DNA of 64,000 nt, from positions 3,397,102-3,461,101 of the forward strand of contig NZ_LT629731.1 in the NCBI RefSeq assembly GCF_900104575.1. The letters run 5' to 3'. A program made the position numbers and the translations under genes. The DNA comes from Bacillus tuaregi (lineage in GTDB: Bacteria > Bacillota > Bacilli > Bacillales > Cytobacillaceae). Below, piece by piece: positions 50,990-60,521 of this stretch. Position 1 is the first letter of the stretch; every line of letters starts with the position of its first letter. A model generated the notes under the pieces. That model was not told the origin of the DNA. It worked only from the letters and a program-made list of their open reading frames with translations, and searched no databases.

Positions 50990-51253
50990 CTAATTAATCA
51001 AATAGAAGAAAAGAATGAAATCAAGCAGTGCCAGGAGCGGAAAGCCCATTTTAAAGGAAGGATGCTTTGTTTTATGTCTGAATAGCCTCATTCCCAATGT
51101 TGTACCTATTGCCCCTCCAATGAAAGCTATTGTCCAAAGCGTCTGTTCACTAATGCGATATTGCTGCTTGATGGCTTTCTGTTTATCCTTTTTCATAATG
51201 AGAAGTCCAATGAGATTGATCAGTAGAAAATATAAAATGATGTAGCTAGTCAT
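50990..51253 (-). CDS. ysdA: DUF1294 family membrane protein YsdA
   Basis: Encodes 87 residues from ATG at 51253 (MTSYIILYFLLINLIGLL), with GGAGG 5 bp upstream; a nearer-upstream ATG overlaps that sequence. Two to three hydrophobic segments surround the conserved core ISEQTLWTIAFIGGAIGTTLG then RHKTKHPSFK. The DUF1294 family has no known function. Synteny next to rplT is as in B. subtilis. Confidence 0.87.
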   Translation of the reverse strand: MTSYIILYFLLINLIGLLIMKKDKQKAIKQQYRISEQTLWTIAFIGGAIGTTLGMRLFRHKTKHPSFKMGFPLLALLDFILFFYLIN

Positions 51254-51290
51254 ATTATCCTCCATACAAAGAAATGTTTCCTATTTCATA

Positions 51291-51326
51291 CAAAAAGCCA
51301 CTCTCCGTTTAGAGAATGGCTTTTAA
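51291..51326 (-). terminator. Rho-independent terminator after rplT
   Basis: Minus strand AAAGCCATTCTCT, AAAC, GGAGAGTGGCTTTTT. It is 8 bp past the rplT stop and ends the infC-rpmI-rplT operon. Confidence 0.9.
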
Positions 51327-51333
51327 CAAATAA

Positions 51334-51693
51334 TTATTTGCTTAAGTTTGCTTTTGCAACAGATGCTAATTCAGCAAATGCATTTGCATCACTAACTGCT
51401 AATTCAGCAAGCATTTTGCGGTTTACTTCGATACCAGCAAGCTTTAATCCGTGCATTAAACGGCTGTAAGAAAGACCGTTGATACGTGCAGCTGCGTTGA
51501 TACGAGTAATCCAAAGCTTACGGAAGTCACGCTTTTTCTGACGACGATCACGGTAAGCGTATTGTAAAGACTTCATTACTTGTTGATTGGCAACTTTATA
51601 TAATGTATGTTTTGAACCGAAATAACCTTTTGCTAATTTAAGAACCTTTTTACGACGTTTGCGAGTAACTGTACCGCCTTTTACACGTGGCAT
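51334..51693 (-). CDS. rplT: 50S ribosomal protein bL20
   Basis: Encodes 119 residues. The very basic N-terminal tail ([19 protein letters not shown]) threads into 23S rRNA; the globular part ends [20 protein letters not shown]. It is an early 50S assembly protein and, in Bacillus, the autogenous repressor that binds the operon leader. AGGAGGG precedes the ATG. Confidence 0.98.
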   Translation of the reverse strand: MPRVKGGTVTRKRRKKVLKLAKGYFGSKHTLYKVANQQVMKSLQYAYRDRRQKKRDFRKLWITRINAAARINGLSYSRLMHGLKLAGIEVNRKMLAELAVSDANAFAELASVAKANLSK

Positions 51694-51726
51694 ATGGTTT
51701 CCCTCCTGTTATCATGTACTTTCGAA

Positions 51727-51927
51727 TTACTTGATGTTGTCTAATAAATGACGAATACGTTTGAAATCACCTTTAGAAACTAAAGCACCTTTACGAAGTT
51801 TACGCTTTTGTTTCGTAGATTTATTTGCGAATAAGTGGCTTGTATATGCGTGGTCACGCTTTAATTTACCAGATCCAGTTTTTCTGAAACGCTTTGCAGC
51901 GCCGCGGTGAGTTTTCATTTTTGGCAT
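51727..51927 (-). CDS. rpmI: 50S ribosomal protein bL35
   Basis: Encodes 66 residues: [20 protein letters not shown] then [23 protein letters not shown], the standard bL35 sequence. It lies between infC (15-bp gap) and rplT, with GAGGAGG before the ATG. Confidence 0.98.
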   Translation of the reverse strand: MPKMKTHRGAAKRFRKTGSGKLKRDHAYTSHLFANKSTKQKRKLRKGALVSKGDFKRIRHLLDNIK

Positions 51928-51942
51928 TTGGTATTCCTCCTC

Positions 51943-52458
51943 TTACTTTTCGATTTTAGGTGCTAAGACCATGAACATGCTTCTTCCATCCATTTTTGGA
52001 TGTGATTCAATAGTCGCAATTTCTTTACATGCTTCAGAGAAACGAACTAATACACGTTGTCCAATTTCTTTATGTGTGATAGCACGTCCTTTAAAGCGGA
52101 TCGATGCTTTCACTTTATCGCCTTTTTCAAGGAATTTAATCGCATTACGAAGCTTTGTATTGAAATCATGCTCATCAATAGTCGGGCTCAAGCGAACTTC
52201 TTTGATATTGATAATCTTTTGATTTTTACGCGCTTCTTTTTCTTTCTTCTGCTGTTCGAACTTGAACTTTCCATAGTCCATAATACGGCCTACTGGAGGC
52301 TTCGCGTTCGGAGCAACCAGAACAAGATCAAGATTAACACGAGCAGCAATTTCAAGTGCTTCATTTTTTGATTTAATTCCTAATTGTTCACCGTTTTGAT
52401 CAATAAGACGAATTTCGCGAGCACGAATTCCCTCATTTAATAACATATCTTTGCTAAT
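51943..52458 (-). CDS. infC: Translation initiation factor IF-3 (ATT start)
   Basis: Encodes 171 residues. The best start is ATT at 52458, giving [20 protein letters not shown] lies 9 bp upstream. A TTG two codons earlier is only 3 bp from GGAGG, and the first ATG is inside the conserved N-terminus. A rare AUU start is known for infC in other bacteria and lets IF-3 limit its own synthesis. N- and C-domains are joined by a Lys-rich linker ([15 protein letters not shown]). The factor prevents premature subunit joining and proofreads initiator tRNA. Confidence 0.93.
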   Translation of the reverse strand: MSKDMLLNEGIRAREIRLIDQNGEQLGIKSKNEALEIAARVNLDLVLVAPNAKPPVGRIMDYGKFKFEQQKKEKEARKNQKIINIKEVRLSPTIDEHDFNTKLRNAIKFLEKGDKVKASIRFKGRAITHKEIGQRVLVRFSEACKEIATIESHPKMDGRSMFMVLAPKIEK

Positions 52459-52545
52459 AGTCAAACACCTCCGGGGTTTTATCAGAATACAAAGTTTAGG
52501 TCAAGATTCACCTGATCCTGTGACAGCAGGTATATATAATATCAA

Positions 52546-52690
52546 CAAAAAAAGTGTGGGTGAACACACCCACACTTTACGAAACCAACATTAATAAAAG
52601 TCTTCGCAAAACCTGTCAACTGCCTGGTGCGTCAATCAGGTGAGAAGCGGGTGCTTCTTCTTTTCCCTAAAAGTATTCAATTTCAACTGT
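52546..52690 (-). promoter_or_regulatory. L20-type autoregulatory leader of infC-rpmI-rplT
   Basis: A 230-nt untranslated leader ends in a strong terminator at 52546-52578: AAAGTGTGGGTG, TGTT, CACCCACACTTT plus T-run. Upstream elements AAGAAGCACCCGCTTCT and the partly complementary CAGG/CCTG segments resemble the L20-binding fold. In Bacillus L20 promotes termination here. The 389-bp infC-thrS gap also holds the promoter and little else. Confidence 0.8.
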
Positions 52691-52693
52691 TTC

Positions 52694-52723
52694 ACTATAT
52701 CACAAATGATGTTGTTATGTCAA
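52694..52723 (-). promoter_or_regulatory. Predicted sigmaA promoter of infC-rpmI-rplT
   Basis: Minus strand TTGACA (52718-52723), 18 bp, TATAGT (52694-52699). Predicted start near 52687, immediately before the L20-type leader. Confidence 0.8.
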
Positions 52724-52847
52724 AGGAATAATAATTACTTTTTATCACAACAAAAAGAATCTTATCAAATAAATGAATGTCTTGCAATAGTTTTTTACCA
52801 TCCATTTATTGTCTTTCTCATTTGGATATAGTAAAAGCGGAAGGAAG

Positions 52848-54779
52848 TTACTTTTTCACTTCTGCATTAAGTCCATTAACAAAATCTGCAAATGGAACTG
52901 TTTCAGACTTCTGCTCACCGTATTTACGGACATTCACAGCTTCCTCTGCTACTTCTTTATCCCCTACAACTAGCATATAAGGAATTTTTTGCATTTGCGC
53001 TTCACGAATTTTATAACCGATTTTTTCATTTCGGGCATCAAGTTCAACACGGAAGCCCTGTGCTTTTAACTGATCAAGAACCTTTTTCGCGTAGTCAAAG
53101 TGTACATCCGGAGAAACCGGGATGACTTGAACTTGTACTGGTGCCAGCCAGGTTGGCAGTGCGCCTTTATATTCTTCAATCAGGAAGGCAACAAATCGTT
53201 CCATTGTTGAAACAACACCACGGTGGATAACGACCGGGCGATGCGGCTTGCCGTCTTCACCAACATATGTCAAATCAAAACGCTCAGGTAGTAAGAAGTC
53301 TAACTGTACTGTTGAAAGGGTTTCTTCCTTGCCAAGAGCAGTTTTAACCTGTACGTCCAGCTTTGGACCATAGAAGGCTGCTTCCCCGTCTGCTTCGTAA
53401 TAGTCAACACCCATTTCATCAATAACTTCCTTCAGCATGCTTTGGGCTCTTTCCCACATTTCGTCATCATCGTAGTATTTTTCTGTATTTTCAGGATCTC
53501 GGTAAGATAACCGGAAGGAATAATCAGTAAAGTTAAAGTCCTTATATACCTCTAAAATCAACTCGACAACCCGTTTAAATTCTTCCTTGATTTGATCCGG
53601 ACGGACAAAGATATGGGCATCATTTAATGTCATACCACGAACACGTTGCAGACCTGAAAGTGCTCCAGACATTTCATAACGGTGCATCATGCCAAGCTCC
53701 GCAATCCGAATCGGCAGCTCACGATAGCTGTGCATCGAATTTTTATAAACCATCATGTGGTGTGGACAGTTCATTGGGCGAAGAACAAGCTGTTCATTGT
53801 CCATTTCCATCACAGGGAACATGTCTTCCTGATAATGTGCCCAGTGACCAGATGTTTTATAAAGCTCCACATTTGCCATGATTGGAGTATACACGTGGTC
53901 ATAGCCAAGGCTGACCTCTTTATCAACAATGTAACGCTCAATAAGACGACGAATTGTCGCACCCTTCGGAAGCCATAACGGGAGACCTTGTCCAACCTGC
54001 TGCGAATGAGCGAATAAATTCAACTCTTTCCCAATCTTACGGTGATCACGTTCCTTTGCTTCCTCGAGCAGTCGTAAATGCTCGTCAAGATCCTCTTTTT
54101 TAAAGAAGGCCGTACCGTAAATACGCTGCAGCATTTTATTATCGCTGTCACCGCGCCAGTAAGCACCTGCGATACTTAAGAGTTTAAACTCTCTTAATTT
54201 CCCTGTAGACGGAACGTGGACTCCGCGGCATAGGTCAAAGAACTCGCCTTGTTCATACATCGTCACCGTTTCATCCTCAGGAATCGCTTCAACTAGCTCG
54301 ATTTTGTATTCATCGCCGATTTCCTTGTAAATTTGAATCGCTTCATTGCGGCTTACTTCTTTACGGATAATCGGAAGGTTTTCATTAATAATCTTCTTCA
54401 TTTCCTTTTCAATAAGCGGCAGGTCCTCTGGTGTTAAGGATTGCTCCATATCAATATCATAATAAAAGCCGCTTTCAATGACAGGTCCCACGCCAAGCTT
54501 AACATCCTTGTATAAACGTTTAATGGCCTGTGCCATTAAGTGAGCACTGCTGTGACGTAGAATCTCTAAAGCCTCCGGCTGATCCTGAGTAATAATCTCA
54601 ATCGCTCCATCTTCTTCAATCGGGCGTTTTAAATCATACATCACACCGTCTAGCTTTCCAGCCAAGGCCTTCTTCTTTAAGCCTGAGCTAATAGAAGCAG
54701 CGATATCCTCTGTTGTGGTTCCTTTAGGAAACTCCTTCACAGCTCCATCCGGAAACGAAATTTTCACAACCTCTGACAT
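52848..54779 (-). CDS. thrS: Threonine-tRNA ligase ThrS
   Basis: Encodes 643 residues. In order: N-terminal TGS domain (about 1-62), editing domain with [10 protein letters not shown] (about 76-85), class II core with the zinc cysteine in [12 protein letters not shown], motif 2 [13 protein letters not shown] and motif 3 region, then the anticodon-binding domain (about 540-640, [19 protein letters not shown]). It charges tRNA-Thr and clears Ser-tRNA-Thr. AAGGAGG precedes the ATG; a Thr T-box leader controls it. Confidence 0.97.
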   Translation of the reverse strand: MSEVVKISFPDGAVKEFPKGTTTEDIAASISSGLKKKALAGKLDGVMYDLKRPIEEDGAIEIITQDQPEALEILRHSSAHLMAQAIKRLYKDVKLGVGPVIESGFYYDIDMEQSLTPEDLPLIEKEMKKIINENLPIIRKEVSRNEAIQIYKEIGDEYKIELVEAIPEDETVTMYEQGEFFDLCRGVHVPSTGKLREFKLLSIAGAYWRGDSDNKMLQRIYGTAFFKKEDLDEHLRLLEEAKERDHRKIGKELNLFAHSQQVGQGLPLWLPKGATIRRLIERYIVDKEVSLGYDHVYTPIMANVELYKTSGHWAHYQEDMFPVMEMDNEQLVLRPMNCPHHMMVYKNSMHSYRELPIRIAELGMMHRYEMSGALSGLQRVRGMTLNDAHIFVRPDQIKEEFKRVVELILEVYKDFNFTDYSFRLSYRDPENTEKYYDDDEMWERAQSMLKEVIDEMGVDYYEADGEAAFYGPKLDVQVKTALGKEETLSTVQLDFLLPERFDLTYVGEDGKPHRPVVIHRGVVSTMERFVAFLIEEYKGALPTWLAPVQVQVIPVSPDVHFDYAKKVLDQLKAQGFRVELDARNEKIGYKIREAQMQKIPYMLVVGDKEVAEEAVNVRKYGEQKSETVPFADFVNGLNAEVKK

Positions 54780-54811
54780 GTTTTTTCCTCCTTGAAAATC
54801 ATTATGAAAAA

Positions 54812-55107
54812 ATAAAAAAGCTCATCCCTATAAAAAGGGACGAGCTGTTAGACACGTGGTTCCACCCTACTTCTCATATTCGCATAGCAAAAATGACTTC
54901 GTAGTAAGATAACGGTTTATTCCGTCTTCCGATACTCAATGAATACAGCCAGTGTTATTTTACCGCCTGAATTCGTTTTTCCCGGTTGAAGTTTAGAGGT
55001 GGTAAGTAATCGATTCGTGTTAGGAAGGTTTCAGCCTTGCCTTCCCTCTCTATAAACCGTAAAAGAATACCCTTGTCCTCGTCAATACTTTTCAATATCC
55101 ATTCTAT
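54812..55107 (-). promoter_or_regulatory. T-box leader (Thr, ACC specifier) of thrS
   Basis: T-box signature AGGGTGGAACC at 54858-54868; specifier ACC (Thr) at 55001-55003, followed by the usual ACC; terminator AGCTCGTCCC/GGGATGAGCT plus T-run at 54812-54847. It fills the 369-bp gap between thrS and ytxC. Confidence 0.93.
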
Positions 55108-55113
55108 GTACGT

Positions 55114-55142
55114 ATTATAGTTATTATCATTTCTAAAATCAA
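55114..55142 (-). promoter_or_regulatory. Predicted sigmaA promoter of thrS
   Basis: Minus strand TTGATT (55137-55142), 17 bp, TATAAT (55114-55119), starting 7 bp beyond the ytxC stop. Confidence 0.75.
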
Positions 55143-55148
55143 GGGCTT

Positions 55149-56042
55149 TTATACTTTTTTGTCGAAGGCGTCTCCAGATTGCCTCCAGTATTCCCCAATC
55201 GATTTTAGAGGACGGCTGATTATTCTTTCTTCGAAAATATTTCGAATGGTACGGACAATCGGTTGATCAGGGTCATCTGTATAAATATAAATCTGCGCTG
55301 GAGCAATCGAGAGCAAGGGGGCAATGGTAACCGAGTCAATATAGACGGGATGATTGATTAACAGTCTGCGGTCAACCATTTTTGCCAATTCTGCACGCTT
55401 AATTTCCTCAAACTGCTCATTAAAAAACGTAATAGCATCGGATACTAGCACATGCAAATGCTTTAATTTAGGCTCTCTGTCCACTAGAAAGTCTCGCAGT
55501 GTTTGTATAAACATTTGATATTCCTGCTCTAATTTATATTCATCAAGCGACAATTCAACATACTTCTTCAACTCATTATGGAAGTTCCGCAGTCTGAAGG
55601 TTACAAAGGAGTCAAAGGCAAATATCCCTGCATGCTCCTGAAACCAATCATGAATAAGACTTGATAAGTAGTCCTTGATATTCATTTTAGGAAGAAAAAC
55701 TGTTAATTCTTCCATTTTTCCTTCTAGTACAGAATGAACAATTTCGATAATTTGCTGCTGCTCTTCTTCATCCCGATAATGATAATGTGTTGCCAGCATA
55801 TGTCTTAACCAATCATTTAATTTAACTGTCAGCATAAATTGACATAAGGACTTTTTTACCCATTGTAAAAAAGCATTATGATCCTCTAAACAGCAGGTAT
55901 CTTCTAAATACCTGCATTGAACTATATGTGAATCTTCATAATGAAGAGTATATTTAGAAAATGACTCGTAGTCTAGCAATTGCTGAAAGTAGCCATACAA
56001 CCTCATTGCATCTTCTTTATGCTGAAAATGGATTTCAATCAA
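55149..56042 (-). CDS. ytxC: Sporulation protein YtxC
   Basis: Encodes 297 residues from a TTG start with GGGGGG 6 bp upstream. It matches the YtxC-like family: helical, no membrane segment, with IHDWFQEHAGIFAFDSFVTFRLR and the C-terminal LLSIAPAQIYIYTDDPD then TIRNIFEERI. B. subtilis YtxC is similar in length. The biochemical role is unknown. It follows dnaI, separated by a terminator. Confidence 0.85.
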   Translation of the reverse strand: MIEIHFQHKEDAMRLYGYFQQLLDYESFSKYTLHYEDSHIVQCRYLEDTCCLEDHNAFLQWVKKSLCQFMLTVKLNDWLRHMLATHYHYRDEEEQQQIIEIVHSVLEGKMEELTVFLPKMNIKDYLSSLIHDWFQEHAGIFAFDSFVTFRLRNFHNELKKYVELSLDEYKLEQEYQMFIQTLRDFLVDREPKLKHLHVLVSDAITFFNEQFEEIKRAELAKMVDRRLLINHPVYIDSVTIAPLLSIAPAQIYIYTDDPDQPIVRTIRNIFEERIISRPLKSIGEYWRQSGDAFDKKV

Positions 56043-56111
56043 CCGTATCCCCCCTTTACATATCTCTGCTTATATGTATATGGGGGTCTTGGCCAAATTA
56101 GAAGCAGGTCA

Positions 56112-56138
56112 TAAGAAAAACCGGCTATTAGCCGGTTA
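56112..56138 (-). terminator. Rho-independent terminator after dnaI
   Basis: Minus strand AACCGGC, TAATA, GCCGGTT then TTTC. The 5' arm touches the dnaI stop codon. Confidence 0.8.
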
Positions 56139-57065
56139 ATTTCTTCGATTTTTTCCTGTCACGTAGACTGGCTCAGCTAAATACTTAATTCTTTCCATAA
56201 TTCTTCTAGCCTTAACCTTCTCTTCTTCGCCACGCTGGCTATAGGTTAGGTGGTGCTCAAGACCTTCAAAATCATAATTTGAGGTGAAAAAGGTCGGTAA
56301 ATTATCAAGCATGCGGAATTGTAGAATGGGACCAAGAATCTCATCTCTAACCCAGCTTGACATCGTTTCCGCACCGATATCATCCAGCATTAATACGGGC
56401 ATCTTTTTGATTGCTTCCATTTTTTCATTCAATGTTGAATCTCCAATGGCACTCTTTAATTCTCTGAATAATTCCGGAACATATACAATCATAGAAGGAA
56501 TCTTCTTTTCCGCTAATTCGTTAGCAATCGCACCTAAAAGATAGGATTTTCCAACTCCAAACTGTCCATAGAAATATAAGCCTTTATTAACCTCTCCTTG
56601 CTTATAGTTAATAACAAAGGCAAGTGCTTTTTGGATGGCATCTGTACGATCCTCATCCTTTTCCATATCATAAAAGGAGGCACGTAATATATCCTTTGGT
56701 ACATATAGGCTTTGAATAAGCTTTTCATTTTTTCTCTTTTCATCATCCATGATTTTATTAGGACATTTATCATAATGAATCTCAATTGAACCTCTGGATA
56801 TTATTAGTTCCGGATGATACCCCTTCATTAAGTTAATACATCCACCAAGGCTTGGACACTTATCACATTTTTTACTTTGGTTCGAATACTCATGAAGCTT
56901 CATCATACTTTTTTCAATCATATCCTGTGTCAGTTCATCCTTATGTTCAAGCAGAAAGGCTTTTACTTCAGGATTCTCCAATATCTTTTGTTTCATTTCC
57001 TGATATTTCTTCTGAAAATTAGCATTTCCAGCTAAGCGTTTCATTGTATCATTAATTTTCTCCAT
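56136..57065 (-). CDS. dnaI: Primosomal protein DnaI (helicase loader)
   Basis: Encodes 309 residues from the ATG giving MEKINDTMKRLAGN; a frame opening 15 bp earlier overlaps the ribosome-binding sequence GAGGTGGAGG. The N-terminal zinc domain has CDKCPSLGGC and a later KCPNK. The AAA+ domain has Walker A GQFGVGKSY (about 172) and Walker B VLMLDDIGAE. DnaI loads the replicative helicase DnaC at the origin with DnaB and DnaD. It overlaps dnaB by 14 bp. Confidence 0.96.
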   Translation of the reverse strand: MEKINDTMKRLAGNANFQKKYQEMKQKILENPEVKAFLLEHKDELTQDMIEKSMMKLHEYSNQSKKCDKCPSLGGCINLMKGYHPELIISRGSIEIHYDKCPNKIMDDEKRKNEKLIQSLYVPKDILRASFYDMEKDEDRTDAIQKALAFVINYKQGEVNKGLYFYGQFGVGKSYLLGAIANELAEKKIPSMIVYVPELFRELKSAIGDSTLNEKMEAIKKMPVLMLDDIGAETMSSWVRDEILGPILQFRMLDNLPTFFTSNYDFEGLEHHLTYSQRGEEEKVKARRIMERIKYLAEPVYVTGKNRRN

Positions 57066-58479
57066 GTTCCTCCACCTCATGTGGTCGTAATTTTTTCAGC
57101 ATGGCTTCAATTTCTTGTTTTTTATGGTCCTGATTATCTGTTTTCTTGTTTGGCTTTGTTGTACCGGTTTTATCGTCACCATCGAACCACTCCGGTATCA
57201 CTTCCGTTCTTATTGGTTTCTTTTTCGAAGTGGTCTGTTTAGCTGCTGTTTTCTTTGTCTCTGCCCACTCAGCATATTGACGATGCTCCATTTTGGCCAA
57301 GTCCATTGCATCTTTTACAGTTTTGATATTCTTTCTTGCCCAATGACTGGCGATTTTCTCGACATAATTCTTCGTCAGCTTCATATCCGTTTTTTGCAGC
57401 ACATTATCAATTAAAACATTCACAACACCCGGATTTAGCTTTTGTTGAAACATCACATCTTCAATGATTTTTATATCTGCCTTGGAAGGCTCTGCACCAC
57501 CGCTTTTGTCTCTTAAAAACTGAAGCGGTGAAGTATTTTCAAAATAATAAACTAATCTTTCTTCCTGTGTCTCCGGCTCCTGCTTGGCTGTTTGAAAAAT
57601 GGGCGGCTGTGTTCTGTCGATAAGGGAAGGCAGATGGTCTTGATGTTCAAACTGATACCAGTCTCGTGCAGACTTTCTTAACTCTTCAACATCAATTTCA
57701 TTATTTTCCGTAATGGCGCTTATCACGATATTTTTCATCTGCAATGCATCAATTCCATATAAAAAGGCTAGATTACTTACAGCTTCCCTTACCTGCAGTG
57801 TGAAAGCACTCTTCGTAATTAAATTTTCATGTATGCCAGCTAAAAGTAAATCAAAATTAAAATCAACCGGCTCCGTTTTTATACTGTTGCCATCTCCGCG
57901 ACCAATAAAACGTTCCGCCTCAGAGATGCTTGTATCACTTCTTGTTTCTGCATCATAAGCTAATACGCTGGGATGTCCAGATGAAAAGACGTCCTGAAAC
58001 TCCTTTGTAACCTGTGTAAACTCTGAATGGTCGATCGTTTTTTCACTAAAGAAGCGCTTGACTCTTGCGTATTGGGATTTACCGATTTTGCGATAAAGAT
58101 AGATATTCAGCATTCCATCCGAAAGAAACTGCTCTGGTGTTAAAGGGGGCTGTAATTCATATATAAAAGCTCTTTTATCTTCATCTTTTTTGAGGTATGC
58201 CCTGAGCAGTCCAATCCCCTCCAGCTTTAAGCGGTTTTCATAAATCGCTTTTAGGTTCATATCCATGAAATTCATTAAGCTGTGATGTGAGTGAGATTCC
58301 GACCATAAACGGTTTTCTTCCAGCTCCGCCCATAGCGTCATATATAAACTTATACAGCCTGCACCAATTAATGGCTGATACAGGAAGGTAAGTACTTTTC
58401 GATCATAATCATGCAAAAGACCATTGGCAGCGACGACATATCGGTCAATAGGTAAAAGTTCTTGCCAATGTTGAGTCAT
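57052..58479 (-). CDS. dnaB: Replication initiation and membrane attachment protein DnaB
   Basis: Encodes 475 residues from ATG at 58479 (MTQHWQELLPIDRYVV), with AAAGG 9 bp upstream. A frame opening at 58518 adds an atypical N-terminus. Two DnaB/DnaD-type regions are visible: the N-terminal winged-helix part with VLTFLYQPLIGAGCISLYMT, and a C-terminal DDBH2 part with SPLQFLRDKSGGAEPSKADI. It co-loads helicase with DnaI. The C-terminus is Lys-rich and low-complexity. Confidence 0.95.
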   Translation of the reverse strand: MTQHWQELLPIDRYVVAANGLLHDYDRKVLTFLYQPLIGAGCISLYMTLWAELEENRLWSESHSHHSLMNFMDMNLKAIYENRLKLEGIGLLRAYLKKDEDKRAFIYELQPPLTPEQFLSDGMLNIYLYRKIGKSQYARVKRFFSEKTIDHSEFTQVTKEFQDVFSSGHPSVLAYDAETRSDTSISEAERFIGRGDGNSIKTEPVDFNFDLLLAGIHENLITKSAFTLQVREAVSNLAFLYGIDALQMKNIVISAITENNEIDVEELRKSARDWYQFEHQDHLPSLIDRTQPPIFQTAKQEPETQEERLVYYFENTSPLQFLRDKSGGAEPSKADIKIIEDVMFQQKLNPGVVNVLIDNVLQKTDMKLTKNYVEKIASHWARKNIKTVKDAMDLAKMEHRQYAEWAETKKTAAKQTTSKKKPIRTEVIPEWFDGDDKTGTTKPNKKTDNQDHKKQEIEAMLKKLRPHEVEEHGEN

Positions 58480-58579
58480 GACAGTCAACCTTTCATGAAT
58501 AATTTGAAAAAGAGCCAAAGAATACTCTTTAGCTCATAGGAAAAGCGTCAGGGAATGGCAAAAAGGTATGCCGTATTGA

Positions 58580-59041
58580 TTAGGATTGTTCTTTTTTGAT
58601 TAATTCCTTTAATTCATCAATAAACACATTAATGTCTTTAAATTGACGGTAAACAGATGCGAACCGGACATATGATACTTCATCAATTTTAGCTAACCTT
58701 TCCATAACCATTTCGCCAATTTCATCACTTTTGATTTCAGAAACCCCTTGATTACGTAATTCCTTCTCCACTTCTGAAGTAAGATCCTCCAGCTGTTTTA
58801 AGGCAACGGGTCTTTTTTCACACGCTTTGATTAAGCCGCGCAGCATTTTTTCCCGACTGAATTCTTCCCTTGTTCCTTCCTTCTTCACAACAACAAGTGG
58901 ACTTTCTTCTACTTTTTCAAATGTAGTAAAACGATAACCACATTTCTCACACTCTCTTCGACGTCGTATAGACCGTCCCTCATCAACAGGACGAGAGTCA
59001 ACAACACGAGAATTATTATTTTGGCACGAAGGGCATTTCAT
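58580..59041 (-). CDS. nrdR: Transcriptional repressor NrdR
   Basis: Encodes 153 residues. The N-terminal zinc ribbon has C3, C6, C31 and C34 (CPSC and CEKC) with [16 protein letters not shown] between. An ATP-cone (about 49-139: [20 protein letters not shown]) senses ATP/dATP. It represses ribonucleotide reductase genes by binding paired NrdR boxes; none was seen in this window. It sits just upstream of dnaB-dnaI, as in Bacillus. Confidence 0.97.
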   Translation of the reverse strand: MKCPSCQNNNSRVVDSRPVDEGRSIRRRRECEKCGYRFTTFEKVEESPLVVVKKEGTREEFSREKMLRGLIKACEKRPVALKQLEDLTSEVEKELRNQGVSEIKSDEIGEMVMERLAKIDEVSYVRFASVYRQFKDINVFIDELKELIKKEQS

Positions 59042-59207
59042 ACAATCAGCTCCGACTTTAATTTCCTATCTACTATCTTATTAAAAAGATGTAGGCAGTA
59101 CAAGTCATTTTGAATTTATGATAAAAAAAGAGCTCATCCTCTAAATCCCATACTCCATTTTCAAAATATTGATAATGAATGATGAAGCGAAAGAGGAATC
59201 GCCACAA

Positions 59208-59243
59208 TAAAAAGGATTACCTCTAAGAGATAATCCTTTTTGC
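59208..59243 (-). terminator. Rho-independent terminator after gapB
   Basis: Minus strand AAAAAGGATTATCTC, TTA, GAGGTAATCCTTTTT. It is 19 bp past the gapB stop, where speD follows in B. subtilis. Confidence 0.9.
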
Positions 59244-59261
59244 TAGACTTCTATATTATTA

Positions 59262-60290
59262 TTAAGCGTTAACAATCGAAGAATTTAAAAGCTTTTCAGC
59301 TACATAGTTGGTTAAGTCGACTACACGGCAGGAATAACCCCACTCGTTATCATACCAAGCCAATACCTTCACTTTATTCTTACCAATCACCATCGTTGAT
59401 AAACCATCAATAATAGCGGAATTAGGGTTTGTATTAAAATCAACAGATACCAATGGTTCATCTGTAACTGCAAGGATTCCATTTAGTTCATTTTCAGACG
59501 CAGCTTTAAAAGCATTATTGATATCATCAATGGTCACGTCTTGCTTAAGGTCCACTACTAAATCCACTAATGAAACATTCGGAGTTGGAACACGTAAGGA
59601 CATTCCATGCAATTTACCCTTTAATTGCGGTAGTACGAGCGCAAGGGCTTTAGCCGCACCTGTTGATGTTGGGATAATCGACTGAGCGCATGCTCGAGCT
59701 CTTCTCAAATCTTTATGTGGATTGTCAATATTCTTTTGATCATTTGTATAAGCATGTACAGTTGTCATCAAGCCATTTTCGATGCCAAACTTCTCATCAA
59801 GTACTTTAGCAACCGGCGCTAAGCAATTGGTTGTACATGAGGCATTCGAGATGACATCGTGCTCTGCAATATTTAAAGCCTTTTCATTGACTCCCATTAC
59901 AATGGTTACATCTTCATTTTTACCAGGTGCTGTCAGAATCACCTTTTTTGCTCCTGCATTTAAGTGAAGGGCTGCCTTCTCACGCGCATTAAATTTCCCT
60001 GTAGCTTCTATAACAATATCAATCTTCAACTCTTTCCATGGCAATTCTTCCGGATTACGGTTGCTTAATAATTGAACACGCTTACCATTTACAATTATGG
60101 CATCCTGTTCCGCTTTTACCTCGCCTGCAAATGGACCATGATTTGTATCATATTTTATTAAATGAGCAAGCGTCTCCGCAGGATAGCTTGCATTAATAGC
60201 GATTATATCAAGATTATTATCAACAATTGCTCTTCTAAACACCATTCTTCCAATTCTTCCAAAACCATTAATTGCTATTCTTGCCTTCAT
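59262..60290 (-). CDS. gapB: NADP-dependent gluconeogenic glyceraldehyde-3-phosphate dehydrogenase GapB
   Basis: Encodes 342 residues. Rossmann GFGRIGR is at 9-15, catalytic C152 in SNASCTTNC and H179 in TTVHAYTND. The residue region after the second strand, INASYPAETLAHL, lacks the Asp that fixes NAD in glycolytic GapA, consistent with the NADP-using GapB type. It runs toward glyceraldehyde-3-phosphate during growth on gluconeogenic carbon. A CcpN-type operator overlaps its promoter. speD, which follows gapB in B. subtilis, is absent. Confidence 0.95.
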   Translation of the reverse strand: MKARIAINGFGRIGRMVFRRAIVDNNLDIIAINASYPAETLAHLIKYDTNHGPFAGEVKAEQDAIIVNGKRVQLLSNRNPEELPWKELKIDIVIEATGKFNAREKAALHLNAGAKKVILTAPGKNEDVTIVMGVNEKALNIAEHDVISNASCTTNCLAPVAKVLDEKFGIENGLMTTVHAYTNDQKNIDNPHKDLRRARACAQSIIPTSTGAAKALALVLPQLKGKLHGMSLRVPTPNVSLVDLVVDLKQDVTIDDINNAFKAASENELNGILAVTDEPLVSVDFNTNPNSAIIDGLSTMVIGKNKVKVLAWYDNEWGYSCRVVDLTNYVAEKLLNSSIVNA

Positions 60291-60311
60291 AACTCGGCCC
60301 CTTCCACAATA

Positions 60312-60322
60312 AATGTTATACT
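60312..60322 (+). promoter_or_regulatory. Second possible CcpN site in the gapB leader
   Basis: AATGTTATACT on the plus strand matches the CcpN consensus TRTGHYATAYW at 10 of 11 positions, in the orientation opposite to the site at 60344, about 30 bp apart. Confidence 0.45.
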
Positions 60323-60343
60323 TTTATCTGTTCATATGTAATT

Positions 60344-60354
60344 AGTATAACACA
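60344..60354 (-). promoter_or_regulatory. CcpN-type operator overlapping the gapB -10 element
   Basis: TGTGTTATACT on the minus strand matches TRTGHYATAYW at all 11 positions and contains the -10 hexamer TATACT (60344-60349) with an extended TG. A weak -35 (GTCACA) lies 17 bp upstream. CcpN represses gapB and pckA in B. subtilis under glycolytic conditions. The rest of the 247-bp gap to coaE holds the promoter region and the coaE terminator. Confidence 0.65.
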
Positions 60355-60521
60355 TTGCCCTTCGTTTGTGACAAGTTAAAGAAATATTTTATTAACATTT
60401 TTTAATTTTCTCTTAATTGCCAATAAATACTGATTTCCATTCCGGGCACTTCGCTTTCCACTACACTCTACAAAGTCACAAAAATCAACATTGTCCTTTC
60501 ACATAGTCAACAGTAACAAAC

